From contig PMAE01000068.1 of NCBI GenBank assembly GCA_003152485.1, forward strand, positions 40,612 through 104,611: a DNA stretch of 64,000 nucleotides. Direction: 5' to 3'. This document shows, one piece after another, positions 1 to 9,373 of this stretch. The notes below the pieces were generated by a model, which was not told the DNA's origin, did not search any database, and saw nothing but the letters and a program-made list of their open reading frames with translations. The position numbers and the translations under genes were made by a program. This DNA is from Gemmatimonadota bacterium (lineage in GTDB: Bacteria; Gemmatimonadota; Gemmatimonadetes; Gemmatimonadales; Gemmatimonadaceae). How positions within the stretch are numbered: the first letter of the stretch is position 1; each line of letters begins with the position of its first letter.

Positions 1-35
1 CGCGAACCGCGGCGCGCTTGGATGCGCCGCGGATG

Positions 36-1370
36 TCAGTTCGGCTGACGGCCCCCGCCCACCGCACGCTCGACCGCCGCCCGCAGCCTCGGGAGCACAT
101 CGGCGATGTCGGCGAGCGAGACCGCGCCCACCGAGAGCCGGAACCAGCCGCTCTCCTCCGGCACGTCGAACGCTTGGAACGGCACGGCCGCGAATCCGGC
201 TTCGTCGAGCAGATACGCCAGAATGTCGTCGTTGGTCTCCAACCGTGCGCGGCCCGGCGGCTCGAGCCCAACGAGGGCGAACCGCGCGCTGAGATAGATC
301 GCGCCCGCGGGCACCGTCGCGTCCACGGGGAGTCCCGCCTCCCGCATCGCCCGCAGTCCCGCGTACAGCGCATCGAGTCGCTGCTTGAGACCCCGCTGCA
401 ATGTCCCGTGATACTCCGCGATGGCCTCGCCCGATCGGAGCAACTCGGCGGTCGCGATTTGCTCCGCCCGCGGCGCCGACGCGCCCATGTGGACGACGAG
501 ATCTCCCATGTATCGGATGACATCCGGTGGACCAAGTGCCCACCCGACGCGCAGTCCCGTCGCCGCGAACGACTTCGAGATCGCGTCCACTGACACCGTG
601 TACGGGGCCATCGCGGGCCGGAGGGCGACGGGCGTGACGTGCGGGACCGCGGCGAAGGTCAGCATCCAGTACACCTGATCGTAGAGCAGGTACAGGGGTC
701 GCTCATCCCCCGCGCGCCGCGCGTTCTCTTCGAGCACGAGATCGCAGATCGCGCCCAGCGCCGACGCCTCGAACATCGTGCCCGTCGGATTGACCGGCGA
801 GTTGAGGACCAACAGTCGCGCACCACGCAGCTCGCGCTCGAGCGACGCGCGCGTCGGTAGGAAGTCGGCGGCCGCACCGCACGCGACGGGAACTTCGCGC
901 GCACCGACAAGATGGCAGTAATACGAGTTTTGCCACGAGGGCACGGGAAACACCACGCGGTCGCCCGGGTCCACGAGGGTGCGATAGGCGGAGTAGAGCA
1001 CGGGACGCGCGCCGCTCGTGACCAGCACCGACTCCAGTGGATAGTCCACGCCGAGCCGTTCCCGCGCATAGACGCGAATCGCCTCTCGGAGAGCCGGCAT
1101 CCCGGGACCGGCTGGATAGTTCGTCTCGCCTGCCCGCAACGCGGTCACGATGCCGTCCCGCAGCGTGGCCGGGATCGGGAACTGTCGTGAATCGAAGTCG
1201 CCGATGGTGAAGTCGCAGATGCGGTGACCGCTCGCCGCCCGCGCCCGCACGTCGGTCGCCACCTTGAGAATCAGCGAGGCAGCCATCCCCGCCGCGACCG
1301 CCGAAACGCGCGCCGCCGCTCGGCCCGGCACCGGCGTGGGTGGGAGACGGGTCTCCGATCGCGATGGCAT
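36..1370 (-). CDS. Class I/II PLP-dependent aminotransferase
   Basis: 444 aa, fold-type I aminotransferase. The PLP Schiff-base lysine is K266 in SVDAISKSF. N194 in LNSPVNPTGT, D231/Y234 in LLYDQVYW and the arginine in GLRVGW fit the cofactor and substrate pocket. I start at the ATG at 1370 (MPSRSETRL). A longer reading frame to 1472 would overlap the upstream hydratase gene and begins with low-complexity Arg-rich sequence. It is the last gene visible in the phenylacetate operon, 5 bp behind the hydratase. Family members transfer amino groups between amino acids and 2-oxoacids. With an E1 2-oxoacid dehydrogenase two genes upstream, an aromatic amino acid such as phenylalanine is a reasonable inferred substrate. 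The sequence alone does not fix the substrate. Confidence 0.88.
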   Translation of the reverse strand: MPSRSETRLPPTPVPGRAAARVSAVAAGMAASLILKVATDVRARAASGHRICDFTIGDFDSRQFPIPATLRDGIVTALRAGETNYPAGPGMPALREAIRVYARERLGVDYPLESVLVTSGARPVLYSAYRTLVDPGDRVVFPVPSWQNSYYCHLVGAREVPVACGAAADFLPTRASLERELRGARLLVLNSPVNPTGTMFEASALGAICDLVLEENARRAGDERPLYLLYDQVYWMLTFAAVPHVTPVALRPAMAPYTVSVDAISKSFAATGLRVGWALGPPDVIRYMGDLVVHMGASAPRAEQIATAELLRSGEAIAEYHGTLQRGLKQRLDALYAGLRAMREAGLPVDATVPAGAIYLSARFALVGLEPPGRARLETNDDILAYLLDEAGFAAVPFQAFDVPEESGWFRLSVGAVSLADIADVLPRLRAAVERAVGGGRQPN

Positions 1371-1375
1371 GTCGG

Positions 1376-2173
1376 CTATCGGGCGGCGAAGGCCGCGATG
1401 GCGGTCCGGGTGTAGTCGGACAGCACGAGCGCGCCACTCATTGCGGCCCGTGCTTCGAGCAACTGGTCCCACTGCTCGGTGCCCTGCCAGAATGTCTCCT
1501 TCATCCGCGCCATCGCCTCGGGGCTCGACTTCGCAAGCTGCTGGACCACGGCGGCCACCGCCGCATCCAATGCGTCGCCCTCACCCGCCACCTGCGAGAA
1601 GAGTCCGTGGCGCTCGGCCCACGCCGCGTCGCGCCACCCCGCCGCGTCCACGGCCAAGGCCTGGAATGCGCCGCGGCCGATCTTGCGCTGGATCACCGGG
1701 CCCACCACGAAGGGTCCGATTCCCACCGCGAGCTCGCTGAGCCGCACCATCGCGCTGGGCGACGCGATCACGTAGTCGGATGCGGCGACGACGCCGACGC
1801 CACCGCCGACCGCCTTCCCGTGCACGCGCGCCACGATGAATTTTGGACAGCGACGCATGGCGAGGATGAGGCGCCCAAATCCCATGAAGAATTCCTTGCC
1901 CGTCGCCGCATCCCCAATCCGGCGCAGTTCGTCGAACGACGCGCCCGCGCAGAAGGGCCCCGCCCCGCTGCTCCGGAGCACGACCACCCGTGCGTCTGCA
2001 TCGGCGCCCACGGCGTCGATGGCATCCGCCATCCGACGGAGGAGCGCGCCGGGAAGTGAATTCCCCTTGGGATGACTGAATTGGATCGTCGCGACCCCGT
2101 CCGCCGTCCGCACGATGACGGTGCCGACGTCGCCTGGATCGCCGGACACCGCTGAGGGTGGTACCGAGGGCAT
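1376..2173 (-). CDS. Enoyl-CoA hydratase/isomerase family protein
   Basis: 265 aa, crotonase fold. The N-terminal half has CAGASFDEL and the oxyanion-hole region HGKAVGGGVGVVAASDYVIAS. The C-terminal SSPEAMARMKETF helix is typical of the family. It is a second crotonase in this operon besides the PaaG-like protein at 12886-13674. It may be the PaaF-type hydratase acting on 2,3-dehydroadipyl-CoA, or it may serve the 2-oxoacid branch together with the E1 gene 36 bp upstream. The usual crotonase acidic residues are not obvious at the canonical positions (SELAVGIGPFVVG replaces the common GLxPxxG), so the exact reaction is unclear. Confidence 0.85.
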   Translation of the reverse strand: MPSVPPSAVSGDPGDVGTVIVRTADGVATIQFSHPKGNSLPGALLRRMADAIDAVGADADARVVVLRSSGAGPFCAGASFDELRRIGDAATGKEFFMGFGRLILAMRRCPKFIVARVHGKAVGGGVGVVAASDYVIASPSAMVRLSELAVGIGPFVVGPVIQRKIGRGAFQALAVDAAGWRDAAWAERHGLFSQVAGEGDALDAAVAAVVQQLAKSSPEAMARMKETFWQGTEQWDQLLEARAAMSGALVLSDYTRTAIAAFAAR

Positions 2174-2209
2174 TGAGTGATGGCTGCGGTTGAACGTGAA
2201 GAACAGCTG

Positions 2210-4342
2210 TCAGTGCGACAGCACGCGATCGATCACCGCGGCGATACGCTCCGCGTCCGGCAACACGGCGCTCAACAAGACTTCGTGGTACGGCATCGGC
2301 ACGTCGTCCACGGCCAGCCGTTCCACCGGCGCGTCAAGCGACCAGAACGCCTCCTGGGCGACGGTGGCCGCGACCTCTGCGCCGAAGCCCGCCGTCAGCG
2401 TGTCTTCGTGCACGATCAAGCACCGTCCGGTCTTCCGCACGCTTGCCAACACCGCCGCCCGATCCCACGGCGCGACTGTCCGCAGGTCCAGCACCTCGAC
2501 GCGATCACCGAAACGCTCGGCCGCCGGCACACAGCGGTGGACCATCGCGCCCCACGTGACGACGGTCACGTCGGTCCCGGCACGCAGGGTCTTGGCGCGT
2601 CCCATCGGCAGCACATAGGAGTCGCCCGGATATCGCGCGCTACCGTCACTGGTCATGAGAAGCGATCGGTGTTCGAAAAAGATGCTCGGGTTCCGGCTCC
2701 GCATCGCGGCGCGCAACAGCCCGACGGCGTCAGCCGCGTTTGACGGCACGAGCACCTGCCACCCGATCGCGTGCACCCATGTGACTTCGCTGCTCAGCGA
2801 GTGCCACGGATCGCCCACATCCTTGCCGAACCCGCCCGGCATCCGAACGACAATGGGCGCCGCAAACTGGTTGTTGGTCCGCCAGCGCATGGTCCCGCAG
2901 TTGTTGAGCTGCTCGGTGGCGGGGTCGGCGTATTTGCGAAACTGGATCTCCGCCACCGGCATCAGCCCCGACACCGCCATCCCCACGGCCCGTCCAATGA
3001 TCCCTTCCTCCGAGAGGCTGGTGTCGAATACGCGCCCGGCGCCGAATCGCTTGCGGAGTCCCTCGGTCACGAGATGCACACCACCTTTGACGCCGACATC
3101 TTCGCCGAACACGAGCACTTTCGGGTTGGCCTCGAGCTCATGCGCGAGCGTCCGCCGCACTGCCTCGGCGAACCGGACGACAGGGCCGTCCTCCTCTACG
3201 ACGTCGCGGCCACCGAGCGCGGCAAGCTCGCGCGCCGAGAGTCCGCCCACCGTGTCCGCGTCGCCGGCCCCCGCCGGTTCGCCGTAGATAAATCGCTTGA
3301 CGGTCGAGGGATTGGGTGCCACCCGGCCCCGTGCGCCAGCGAGTGCGGTCGTGACGTCGCGCTCAACCTCGCCCTCGAGCGCGTGCCACTCCTGCTCCGA
3401 CATCCCGCTCGCGAGGACGTGACGCCGCAGTTTGGGCAGCGGATCCCGCGTCCAATCCGCCGCGATCTCATCGTCCGTCCGATACCCCTTCTGGTTGTCG
3501 GGGCCAGAATGGTTCGACAGCCGCGGGACCGTCAGCCGAATCAGCGCGGGCCCCGTGCCCCCACGCACATGGCTCACGACCTCTTGAAGCAGCCGCGCAC
3601 TCTCGGCCGGATCAGTGCCGTCGCCGTCGCGGATGAGCAGATTGCCGAACGACGCCAGGTTGGCGGCGATATTGCCGCCCGGTGTCTGCATCTCACTCCG
3701 GACTGAGATCCCGAGCCCGTTGTCTTCGACGTAGAACAGCATCGGGAGGGAGAGGGTCGTCGCCATCGTCAGCGCAGCCCAGAACCCGTTCGTCGCGACC
3801 GATGCCTCGCCCCCCAGCGCGACCGCGATGCTCCCCGCACGACTCGCGTCCCCCAAGACGTCGCGGTGATACTGGAGGGATTGGGCCCACCCGGCCGTCG
3901 GCGTGTACTGGCTCCCCACGTCGCCGGCCATGGGCAGCACGAGTGCGCCGTGATGCGGCGGGAGATTGCACACTACACCGATGTCGCGTCCATCGCTGAA
4001 TCCACCGCTCCGGCCGAGCGGGCTGGCGAGGGCGTCTTCGATCGTCAATCCGAGTGTCAGCAGCAGCGGCCGCGATCGATAGTACGCGCCCGCCGCGTCA
4101 TGCGGCCGGTCGAGGAGAGTGCCGAGAATGACCTGCGACATCTCGTGGCCACGGGCGGAGAACTGGTATAGCACCTGATGCTCGCGAGGCACGGTCGCCT
4201 TGTTCCGATTCGTGGCCTCTTCAACGTCGTCGAGCGCCCGCGAGACCAGGACATGGTAGGCAATGCGGCGCCAATCCGGCGCGACACGAGCCGCTGGCGT
4301 AGGCGACGGCCGTCGATCGACCCGAATGGAATGCGTGGCCAT
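2210..4342 (-). CDS. Fused alpha-beta E1 component of a 2-oxoacid dehydrogenase (ThDP-dependent)
   Basis: 710 aa. Residues about 30-330 are an E1-alpha (ThDP-binding) domain. About 385-710 are an E1-beta domain (VLVFGEDVGVKGG, then VVTWGAMVH and a C-terminal transketolase-C-like region). The fused arrangement is known for branched-chain and related 2-oxoacid dehydrogenases. The enzyme would decarboxylate a 2-oxoacid and hand the acyl group to a lipoyl E2, and no E2 or E3 is in the window. The usual ThDP/Mg motif GDG is replaced by GGEAS at 177-181, while EDNG at 206-209 keeps the second half. The gene sits 15 bp after paaD in the phenylacetate operon. Phenylpyruvate is an attractive but unproven substrate. 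Confidence 0.85.
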   Translation of the reverse strand: MATHSIRVDRRPSPTPAARVAPDWRRIAYHVLVSRALDDVEEATNRNKATVPREHQVLYQFSARGHEMSQVILGTLLDRPHDAAGAYYRSRPLLLTLGLTIEDALASPLGRSGGFSDGRDIGVVCNLPPHHGALVLPMAGDVGSQYTPTAGWAQSLQYHRDVLGDASRAGSIAVALGGEASVATNGFWAALTMATTLSLPMLFYVEDNGLGISVRSEMQTPGGNIAANLASFGNLLIRDGDGTDPAESARLLQEVVSHVRGGTGPALIRLTVPRLSNHSGPDNQKGYRTDDEIAADWTRDPLPKLRRHVLASGMSEQEWHALEGEVERDVTTALAGARGRVAPNPSTVKRFIYGEPAGAGDADTVGGLSARELAALGGRDVVEEDGPVVRFAEAVRRTLAHELEANPKVLVFGEDVGVKGGVHLVTEGLRKRFGAGRVFDTSLSEEGIIGRAVGMAVSGLMPVAEIQFRKYADPATEQLNNCGTMRWRTNNQFAAPIVVRMPGGFGKDVGDPWHSLSSEVTWVHAIGWQVLVPSNAADAVGLLRAAMRSRNPSIFFEHRSLLMTSDGSARYPGDSYVLPMGRAKTLRAGTDVTVVTWGAMVHRCVPAAERFGDRVEVLDLRTVAPWDRAAVLASVRKTGRCLIVHEDTLTAGFGAEVAATVAQEAFWSLDAPVERLAVDDVPMPYHEVLLSAVLPDAERIAAVIDRVLSH

Positions 4343-4357
4343 GTGATGCCGAGTTCC

Positions 4358-4867
4358 TCAGATCGCCTTGAATAGCTCGAAGGGTTGGCGGCACTGCTCG
4401 CAGTACATCAGCGCTTTGCACGCGGTGGATCCAAACTCACTGCGCATTGTGGTCGCGTGCGAGCTGCAGAAAGGGCACGCGACCGACGGCGTGCGACGTC
4501 GGAGCGGCACGAGCTCGTGGTCGTCACTCTCGCGCGACGGGGGCGACGCAATGCCGTACGCCTCGAGCTTCCGCCGAGCATCGGCCCCGATCCAATCGGT
4601 GGTCCACGCCGGCGAATAGATCGTCCGCAGCCGGGCGTCAGGCCATCCGTCCTTGGCGAGCGCATCCAGGATGTCGCGTTCGATGACCTGGAGCGCCGGG
4701 CACCCGGAGTAGGTCGGCGTGATGGACACGGTCACGCGCCCCTGGTCGTCCATGGCGACGTCACGCACGATCCCCAGCTCGACGACGCTCAGCGCCGGCA
4801 CCTCGGGGTCCGGGACTCGGTCGAGTGCCGCCCAGATGGCCGCGAGGTCGCGCGGCACAGCTACCAT
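4358..4867 (-). CDS. paaD: Phenylacetyl-CoA 1,2-epoxidase subunit PaaD
   Basis: 169 aa. The N-terminal DUF59/MIP18-type domain has DPEVPALSVVELGIV and TPTYSGCPAL. The C-terminus carries a Cys cluster: C131, C134, C150, C156 and C159 (CPFC, CKALMYCEQC). PaaD is thought to help mature or assemble the PaaABCE epoxidase, probably through iron. I start at the ATG at 4867 (MVAVPRDLAAIW), 19 bp after the paaC stop. A longer frame to 4981 would run inside paaC and has no PaaD-like sequence. Length and motif order match the family. Confidence 0.95.
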   Translation of the reverse strand: MVAVPRDLAAIWAALDRVPDPEVPALSVVELGIVRDVAMDDQGRVTVSITPTYSGCPALQVIERDILDALAKDGWPDARLRTIYSPAWTTDWIGADARRKLEAYGIASPPSRESDDHELVPLRRRTPSVACPFCSSHATTMRSEFGSTACKALMYCEQCRQPFELFKAI

Positions 4868-4886
4868 CCGTACCCCCTGTCGCGCG

Positions 4887-5714
4887 CTACCACTTGGCCC
4901 CCGGGTATGACCGCTGCAAGATCTGCATCTCGGCCAACATGATCCCCAGATGCTCGGTGTGGCGACCGCTCCGCCCGCCACGCTGCATGTATCCTGCGGC
5001 CGGGATCGTCAGCGTCGCGCGCTCGATGACATCGGTCACCTGTGCAAGCCACCGCGGCTCCACGGTCGTGAGATCGGGCACGAGTCCCGCGCCGACGAGT
5101 GCCGCGTCCACGGCGTCGGTTTGGAACATCTCGCCGGTGTAGCGCCAGAGTCCGTCGAGCGCCGACTGCGTGCGCGCATGACTCTCGTCAGTACCGTCAC
5201 CGAGCTTGATCACCCATTCGCCGGCGTGGCGGACGTGATACCGGGTCTCTTTGAGCGCCTTCGCCGCGATCCCCGCGAGATCCGTCTGGGTGCTCCGAGC
5301 GATCCCTTCGAGCTGATAGTACGCGGCCACGCTGAACAGGAATTGGCGCACCACCGTGAACGCGAAATCACCCTTCGGCAGCTCGACGAGGAGCACGTTG
5401 CGGTAGTCGATCGCCTCCCGGAGGTATGCGAGCGCATCACCGTCCCGGCCCGCATCCTCGGTCGCACCCGCAAGATCGAGCAGCAGCGCCGCCTGGCCCA
5501 CGAGATCGAGCGCAATGTTGGCGAGCGCGATGTCTTCTTCGAGGATCGGCCCATGGCCGCACCACTCGGACAATCGATGCCCGAGGACCAGACGGTCATC
5601 GCCGAGCCGAAGCAGAAACTGGACGAGCGCGGACCGAGTGGTGGAGTCGCTCGCGGTGACTGCGATCGGTCGGCCGACCGAGGATGCGGCGGGACGGGGC
5701 ACGGCGGGCGTCAA
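4887..5714 (-). CDS. paaC: Phenylacetyl-CoA 1,2-epoxidase structural subunit PaaC
   Basis: 275 aa, ferritin-like fold, the non-catalytic partner of PaaA. Recognisable segments are LRLGDDRLVLGHRLSEW, EDIALANIALDLVGQA and the mid-protein ALKETRYHVRHAGEWVIKLGDGTDESH. With PaaA it forms the core of the multicomponent oxygenase that epoxidises the ring of phenylacetyl-CoA. Its ATG overlaps the paaB stop by 4 bp, indicating translational coupling. The length is normal for the family, about 250 to 275 aa. Confidence 0.96.
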   Translation of the reverse strand: MTPAVPRPAASSVGRPIAVTASDSTTRSALVQFLLRLGDDRLVLGHRLSEWCGHGPILEEDIALANIALDLVGQAALLLDLAGATEDAGRDGDALAYLREAIDYRNVLLVELPKGDFAFTVVRQFLFSVAAYYQLEGIARSTQTDLAGIAAKALKETRYHVRHAGEWVIKLGDGTDESHARTQSALDGLWRYTGEMFQTDAVDAALVGAGLVPDLTTVEPRWLAQVTDVIERATLTIPAAGYMQRGGRSGRHTEHLGIMLAEMQILQRSYPGAKW

Positions 5715-6043
5715 TACACGCGCACGCCGCGCGGCACGCTGTAGAACTGCGGGTGCCGATAGGGCTTGTCGTTGCCCGGATCGAAGAATGGTCCCACATC
5801 TTCTGGCGTGGACGCGGTGATCGCGGTCGTCGGCACCACCCAGATGTTCACGGCTTCACCCCGCCGAGCGTAGACATCGCGCGCATTCTGCAGCGCGCTC
5901 TCGGCGTCCACGGCATGGACGCTCCCTGCGTGCTCGAACGGCGCGCCACGCGGCGGCTGCAAGAATACCTCCCACAGCGGCCACTGGCCGTCGCGCGACG
6001 TGGTCGCGACGCTGGCGGGCGCCGCCGAATGATCGTCAGCCAT
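5711..6043 (-). CDS. paaB: Phenylacetyl-CoA 1,2-epoxidase subunit PaaB
   Basis: 110 aa. PaaB signatures are WPLWEVFLQPPRG near the N-terminus, HAVDAESALQNARDVYARR in the middle, and PGNDKPYRHPQFYSVPRGV at the C-terminus. It bridges PaaAC heterodimers in the epoxidase complex. It starts 24 bp after the paaA stop and overlaps paaC by 4 bp. The N-terminal 15 or so residues are Ala/Ser-rich and variable, as in other PaaB proteins. Confidence 0.96.
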   Translation of the reverse strand: MADDHSAAPASVATTSRDGQWPLWEVFLQPPRGAPFEHAGSVHAVDAESALQNARDVYARRGEAVNIWVVPTTAITASTPEDVGPFFDPGNDKPYRHPQFYSVPRGVRVY

Positions 6044-6067
6044 GGGGCAGCCGGTTGGGCGCGGAGC

Positions 6068-7030
6068 TCACGCGGCGGCGGATTTCGCGACGGCATCGGC
6101 CGCCGCGGCTCGCTTGGCCGCGTGCGCCACCGCCGCGTCGCGGACCCACGCTCCCGCGCGATGCGCGTCCTGGCGGGCGGCCAGGCGCTCCCGATTGAGC
6201 GGTCCGTCACCGTGCACGACGCGCGTGAACTCGTCCCAGTCGATCGGTCCAAAATGCCAGTTCCCGGTCTCCGCGTCATGGCGTAGTTCGGGATCGGGAA
6301 GCACGAGGTCGATGGCCACGGCCTGCCCGACGGTCAGGTTCACGAACCGTTGCCGCAACTCGTCATTCCCCTTCCGCTTGATACCCCACCGAGTGAGTTC
6401 CGCGGAATTCGGTGAATCCTTGTCCGAGGGCCCGAACATCATGAGCGACGGCCACCACCAGCGGTTCACCGCGTCCTGCGCAATTCGTTTCTGTTCGGGC
6501 GTCCCGGCCGAGAGCGTCGCCATGATCTCGTAGCCCTGGCGCTTGTGGAAGTTCTCTTCTTTGCAGATCCGCACCATGGCGCGGGCATACGGCCCGTACG
6601 ACGCCTTGGCGAGCATTGTCTGGTTGACGATCGCGGCACCATCCACGAACCAGCCGATGGCGCCGATGTCGGCCCAGGTGAGCGTGGGATAGTTGAAGAT
6701 GCTGGAGTACTTGGCCTTTCCGGCGAGGAGTTGATCGACGAGCTCCGCGCGATCGATGCCCAAGGTTTCGGTGCCGCAGTAGATGTAGAGCCCGTGACCG
6801 GCTTCATCCTGCACCTTGGCAAGGAGCCCCAGCTTGCGACGCAGCGTCGGAGCACGGGTGATCCAATTCCCTTCGGGCAGCATCCCCACGACCTCGGAAT
6901 GCGCGTGCTGCGACATCATACGGATGAGCTGCTTGCGGTACCGATCGGGCATCCAGTCTTTGGGCTCGATCGTCTCCCCGGCCGCGATTCTGGCCTCGAA
7001 CTCCCGCACCGCGTCAGGACTGTCAGGCAT
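6068..7030 (-). CDS. paaA: Phenylacetyl-CoA 1,2-epoxidase catalytic subunit PaaA
   Basis: 320 aa, the diiron catalytic subunit of the ring-epoxidising oxygenase. The iron-ligand helices are visible: [28 protein letters not shown] and [13 protein letters not shown], followed by [12 protein letters not shown]. The C-terminus ends in an Ala-rich tail. A Shine-Dalgarno GGAGAG lies about 7 nt before the ATG at 7030. Electrons would normally come from the PaaE reductase, which is not in this window. The 142-bp gap upstream may hold a promoter. Confidence 0.97.
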   Translation of the reverse strand: MPDSPDAVREFEARIAAGETIEPKDWMPDRYRKQLIRMMSQHAHSEVVGMLPEGNWITRAPTLRRKLGLLAKVQDEAGHGLYIYCGTETLGIDRAELVDQLLAGKAKYSSIFNYPTLTWADIGAIGWFVDGAAIVNQTMLAKASYGPYARAMVRICKEENFHKRQGYEIMATLSAGTPEQKRIAQDAVNRWWWPSLMMFGPSDKDSPNSAELTRWGIKRKGNDELRQRFVNLTVGQAVAIDLVLPDPELRHDAETGNWHFGPIDWDEFTRVVHGDGPLNRERLAARQDAHRAGAWVRDAAVAHAAKRAAAADAVAKSAAA

Positions 7031-7068
7031 TGTTGACTCTCCGCTGTCCGCGTGACGAGATCGATGGC

Positions 7069-7101
7069 AATACCAACGGCAAGTCCATGTCAGTCAACAT
7101 G
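7069..7101 (-). promoter_or_regulatory. Candidate promoter and imperfect inverted repeat upstream of paaA
   Basis: On the minus strand a TTGACT hexamer (7092-7097) is followed by a 17-nt spacer and GGTATT (7069-7074), a weak sigma-70-like arrangement about 40 nt before the paaA start. The -35-like box lies inside an interrupted palindrome, CATGT-N6-ACATG (7086-7101), which could be an operator. It sits in the largest gap inside the paa operon. Only the -35 match is good. The -10 matches 3 of 6 bases, so this is tentative. Confidence 0.3.
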
Positions 7102-7172
7102 TTCCCGCTGTCGTATTCTACATCCGCGTGACCTACCCGGGCAAGCCGCCGACGCGTAGGACGGCTCGCGGG

Positions 7173-9338
7173 TCAGCTCACCCGGGCAGGCGCGTCACCA
7201 GGCTGCGTTTTCTGCATCACGCCGGGCGGTGTGAGCGCGGTCGGGGCTTCGCTTTGGAGCGCCTGAGCCAGGTCGCCAGCCGTCTCCGGCATGGTCTTCC
7301 CGGCCTGTCGGCGCACCAGCGTGAGGATGGTGTAGACCGCCACCGGCTCGTCGTTCTGGTTGGTGACTTCCACGTCCCACGCCACGACGCCCTGCGGGAT
7401 CTGCCCGTCCCGATCTTCTTTGACTGTCTTTTGCTTGCACGTGAGTCGGGCGCGAATGGTATCGCCGATGTAGACGGGTTTGACGAAGCGCAGGCTCTCG
7501 AGCCCGTAGTTCGCGAGGACCGGTCCGGGCGCCGGATCGACGAACAGCCCGGCGGCCGCCGACAACACGAAATAGCCGTGCGCGACGCGGCGTTCGAAGA
7601 TCGAGTCCTTGGCCGCGATGTCGTCCATGTGCGCGTAGAAGAAATCGCCACTGATACCGGCGAAGTTCACGATGTCGCTCTCGGTCACTGTCCGCCGGTG
7701 GGTGTGCAGCGTCTCGCCGATGCGCAGCTCATCGAAGTATTTCCGGAACGGATGCACGCGATCGGTGAGCTCGGCCGCCTTTGGCATCCACTCGCGCGTG
7801 ATGGCCGACAGCACCGCGGGCGAGCCCTGGAGCGCTGTGCGCTGCATGTAGTGCAGCACGCCCCGGACGCCGCCCATCTCCTCGCCGCCACCGGCACGCC
7901 CGGGTCCGCCATGCACAAGGTGCGGCAAGGGTGAGCCGTGCCCGGTCGATTCCTTCGCGCTCGTCCGATCCACGATCATCAGGCGGCCGTGGTAGGCCGC
8001 GGTACCGGAGACCACGGTGCGCGCCACGTCGGGGTCGGCCGTGAACAGCGAACCCACGAGCGACCCCCGCCCGAGATTCGCGAGCGCGACCGCCTCGTCG
8101 ATTGTCGCGTAGGGCATCACGGTGCTGACGGGGCCGAACGCTTCGATGTCGTGCGGCGCGGTCCGGTCGAACGGTCGATCGTTGTACAGGAGCAGCACGG
8201 GGAAGAACGCCCCGCGCTGCGGATCGGCGCCGACGACGCGCATACTGTCGAAGCCCCCGTACACGACTTCCGCGGCCTGCCGGAGCTTATCCACGTTGTG
8301 CCCGACTTCCTCGACTTGCGACCGGCCCGCCAACGGCCCCATGCGAACACCCTCGCGGCTCGGATCGCCGATGGTGACGCCATCGAGACGCTTCTTGAGT
8401 GCCCCGATGACGTCGCCGACCATCGACTGCGGGACGATGGTTCGCCGAATCGCGGTGCACTTCTGCCCCGCTTTGACCGTCATCTCGCGGACGACTTCCT
8501 TGATGAACAGGTCGAACTCGTCGGTCCCGGGACGCGCGTCCGGCGCCAGCATCGAGAAGTTGAGTGAATCGGCTTCCTGGTTGAAGCGCACGGACTGCTC
8601 GATCATCGCGCGACCGGTCTTGAGCATCTGTCCGGTGGTCGCCGACCCGGTGAAGGCGACCGCATCCTGACCGCCGACGTGGTCGAGCAAATCGCCCGCG
8701 CTCCCGCACAGCAACTGGAACGCGCCCGGCGGCAGGATCCCCGATTCCACCATGGCCTGCGCCACCGCTTCCGTGAGGTAGGAGGTCACGGTCGCCGGCT
8801 TGACGATCGACGGCACGCCCGCGAGCAGCGCCGTGGACATCTTCTCCAACATGCCCCACACGGGGAAGTTGAAGGCGTTGATCAACACCGCCGCGCCCTG
8901 CAACGGGACACAGATGTGGCGCCCAACGAACGTCCCACCCTTGGAGATCGCTTCCGCGGAACCGTCGACGTAGAAGGTCTCATCCGGAAAGTCCCGCCGC
9001 CCACGGCTCGCGTACGCGAACAATGTCCCGAATCCGCCGTCGATGTCGATCCAACTGTCGGTCTTGGTGGCGCCGGTCGCTTTCGAGACGTCGTAGAACA
9101 GGTCTTTCCGTGCGGTGAGGTATTGCGCGAGCGCCTTGAGCATGCGCCCACGCTCGTGGAAGGTCATGGACCGCAGCTTCGGCCCCCCCACGGTGCGCGC
9201 GTAGTCGAGCACATCTTTGAAATCGATGCCGCCCGTACTCGCTTCGCCGATCTGGTCACCGGTGACCGCGCTGAAGAGGGGCGTCGTCTTCCCCGTCCCC
9301 TCGACCCACTCCCCCTGCACGTAGTTCTTGAGCCGCAT
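7173..9338 (-). CDS. paaZ: Bifunctional oxepin-CoA hydrolase / 3-oxo-5,6-dehydrosuberyl-CoA semialdehyde dehydrogenase PaaZ
   Basis: 721 aa in two domains. The aldehyde dehydrogenase spans about 1-520, with general base E255 (NQEADSLNF) and nucleophile C294 (AGQKCTAIR). The C-terminal MaoC hot-dog hydratase spans about 530-690, with D565 and H570 in GDFFYAH. PaaZ hydrolytically opens the oxepin ring and then oxidises the resulting aldehyde. All catalytic residues of both domains are present, so the fused form is intact. The Pro/Ala-rich C-terminal extension after about 690 is not typical. It lies between paaY and paaA. Confidence 0.96.
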   Translation of the reverse strand: MRLKNYVQGEWVEGTGKTTPLFSAVTGDQIGEASTGGIDFKDVLDYARTVGGPKLRSMTFHERGRMLKALAQYLTARKDLFYDVSKATGATKTDSWIDIDGGFGTLFAYASRGRRDFPDETFYVDGSAEAISKGGTFVGRHICVPLQGAAVLINAFNFPVWGMLEKMSTALLAGVPSIVKPATVTSYLTEAVAQAMVESGILPPGAFQLLCGSAGDLLDHVGGQDAVAFTGSATTGQMLKTGRAMIEQSVRFNQEADSLNFSMLAPDARPGTDEFDLFIKEVVREMTVKAGQKCTAIRRTIVPQSMVGDVIGALKKRLDGVTIGDPSREGVRMGPLAGRSQVEEVGHNVDKLRQAAEVVYGGFDSMRVVGADPQRGAFFPVLLLYNDRPFDRTAPHDIEAFGPVSTVMPYATIDEAVALANLGRGSLVGSLFTADPDVARTVVSGTAAYHGRLMIVDRTSAKESTGHGSPLPHLVHGGPGRAGGGEEMGGVRGVLHYMQRTALQGSPAVLSAITREWMPKAAELTDRVHPFRKYFDELRIGETLHTHRRTVTESDIVNFAGISGDFFYAHMDDIAAKDSIFERRVAHGYFVLSAAAGLFVDPAPGPVLANYGLESLRFVKPVYIGDTIRARLTCKQKTVKEDRDGQIPQGVVAWDVEVTNQNDEPVAVYTILTLVRRQAGKTMPETAGDLAQALQSEAPTALTPPGVMQKTQPGDAPARVS

Positions 9339-9373
9339 CTACCCGAGCCTCAGTATGAGATCCTCTCGAACCG

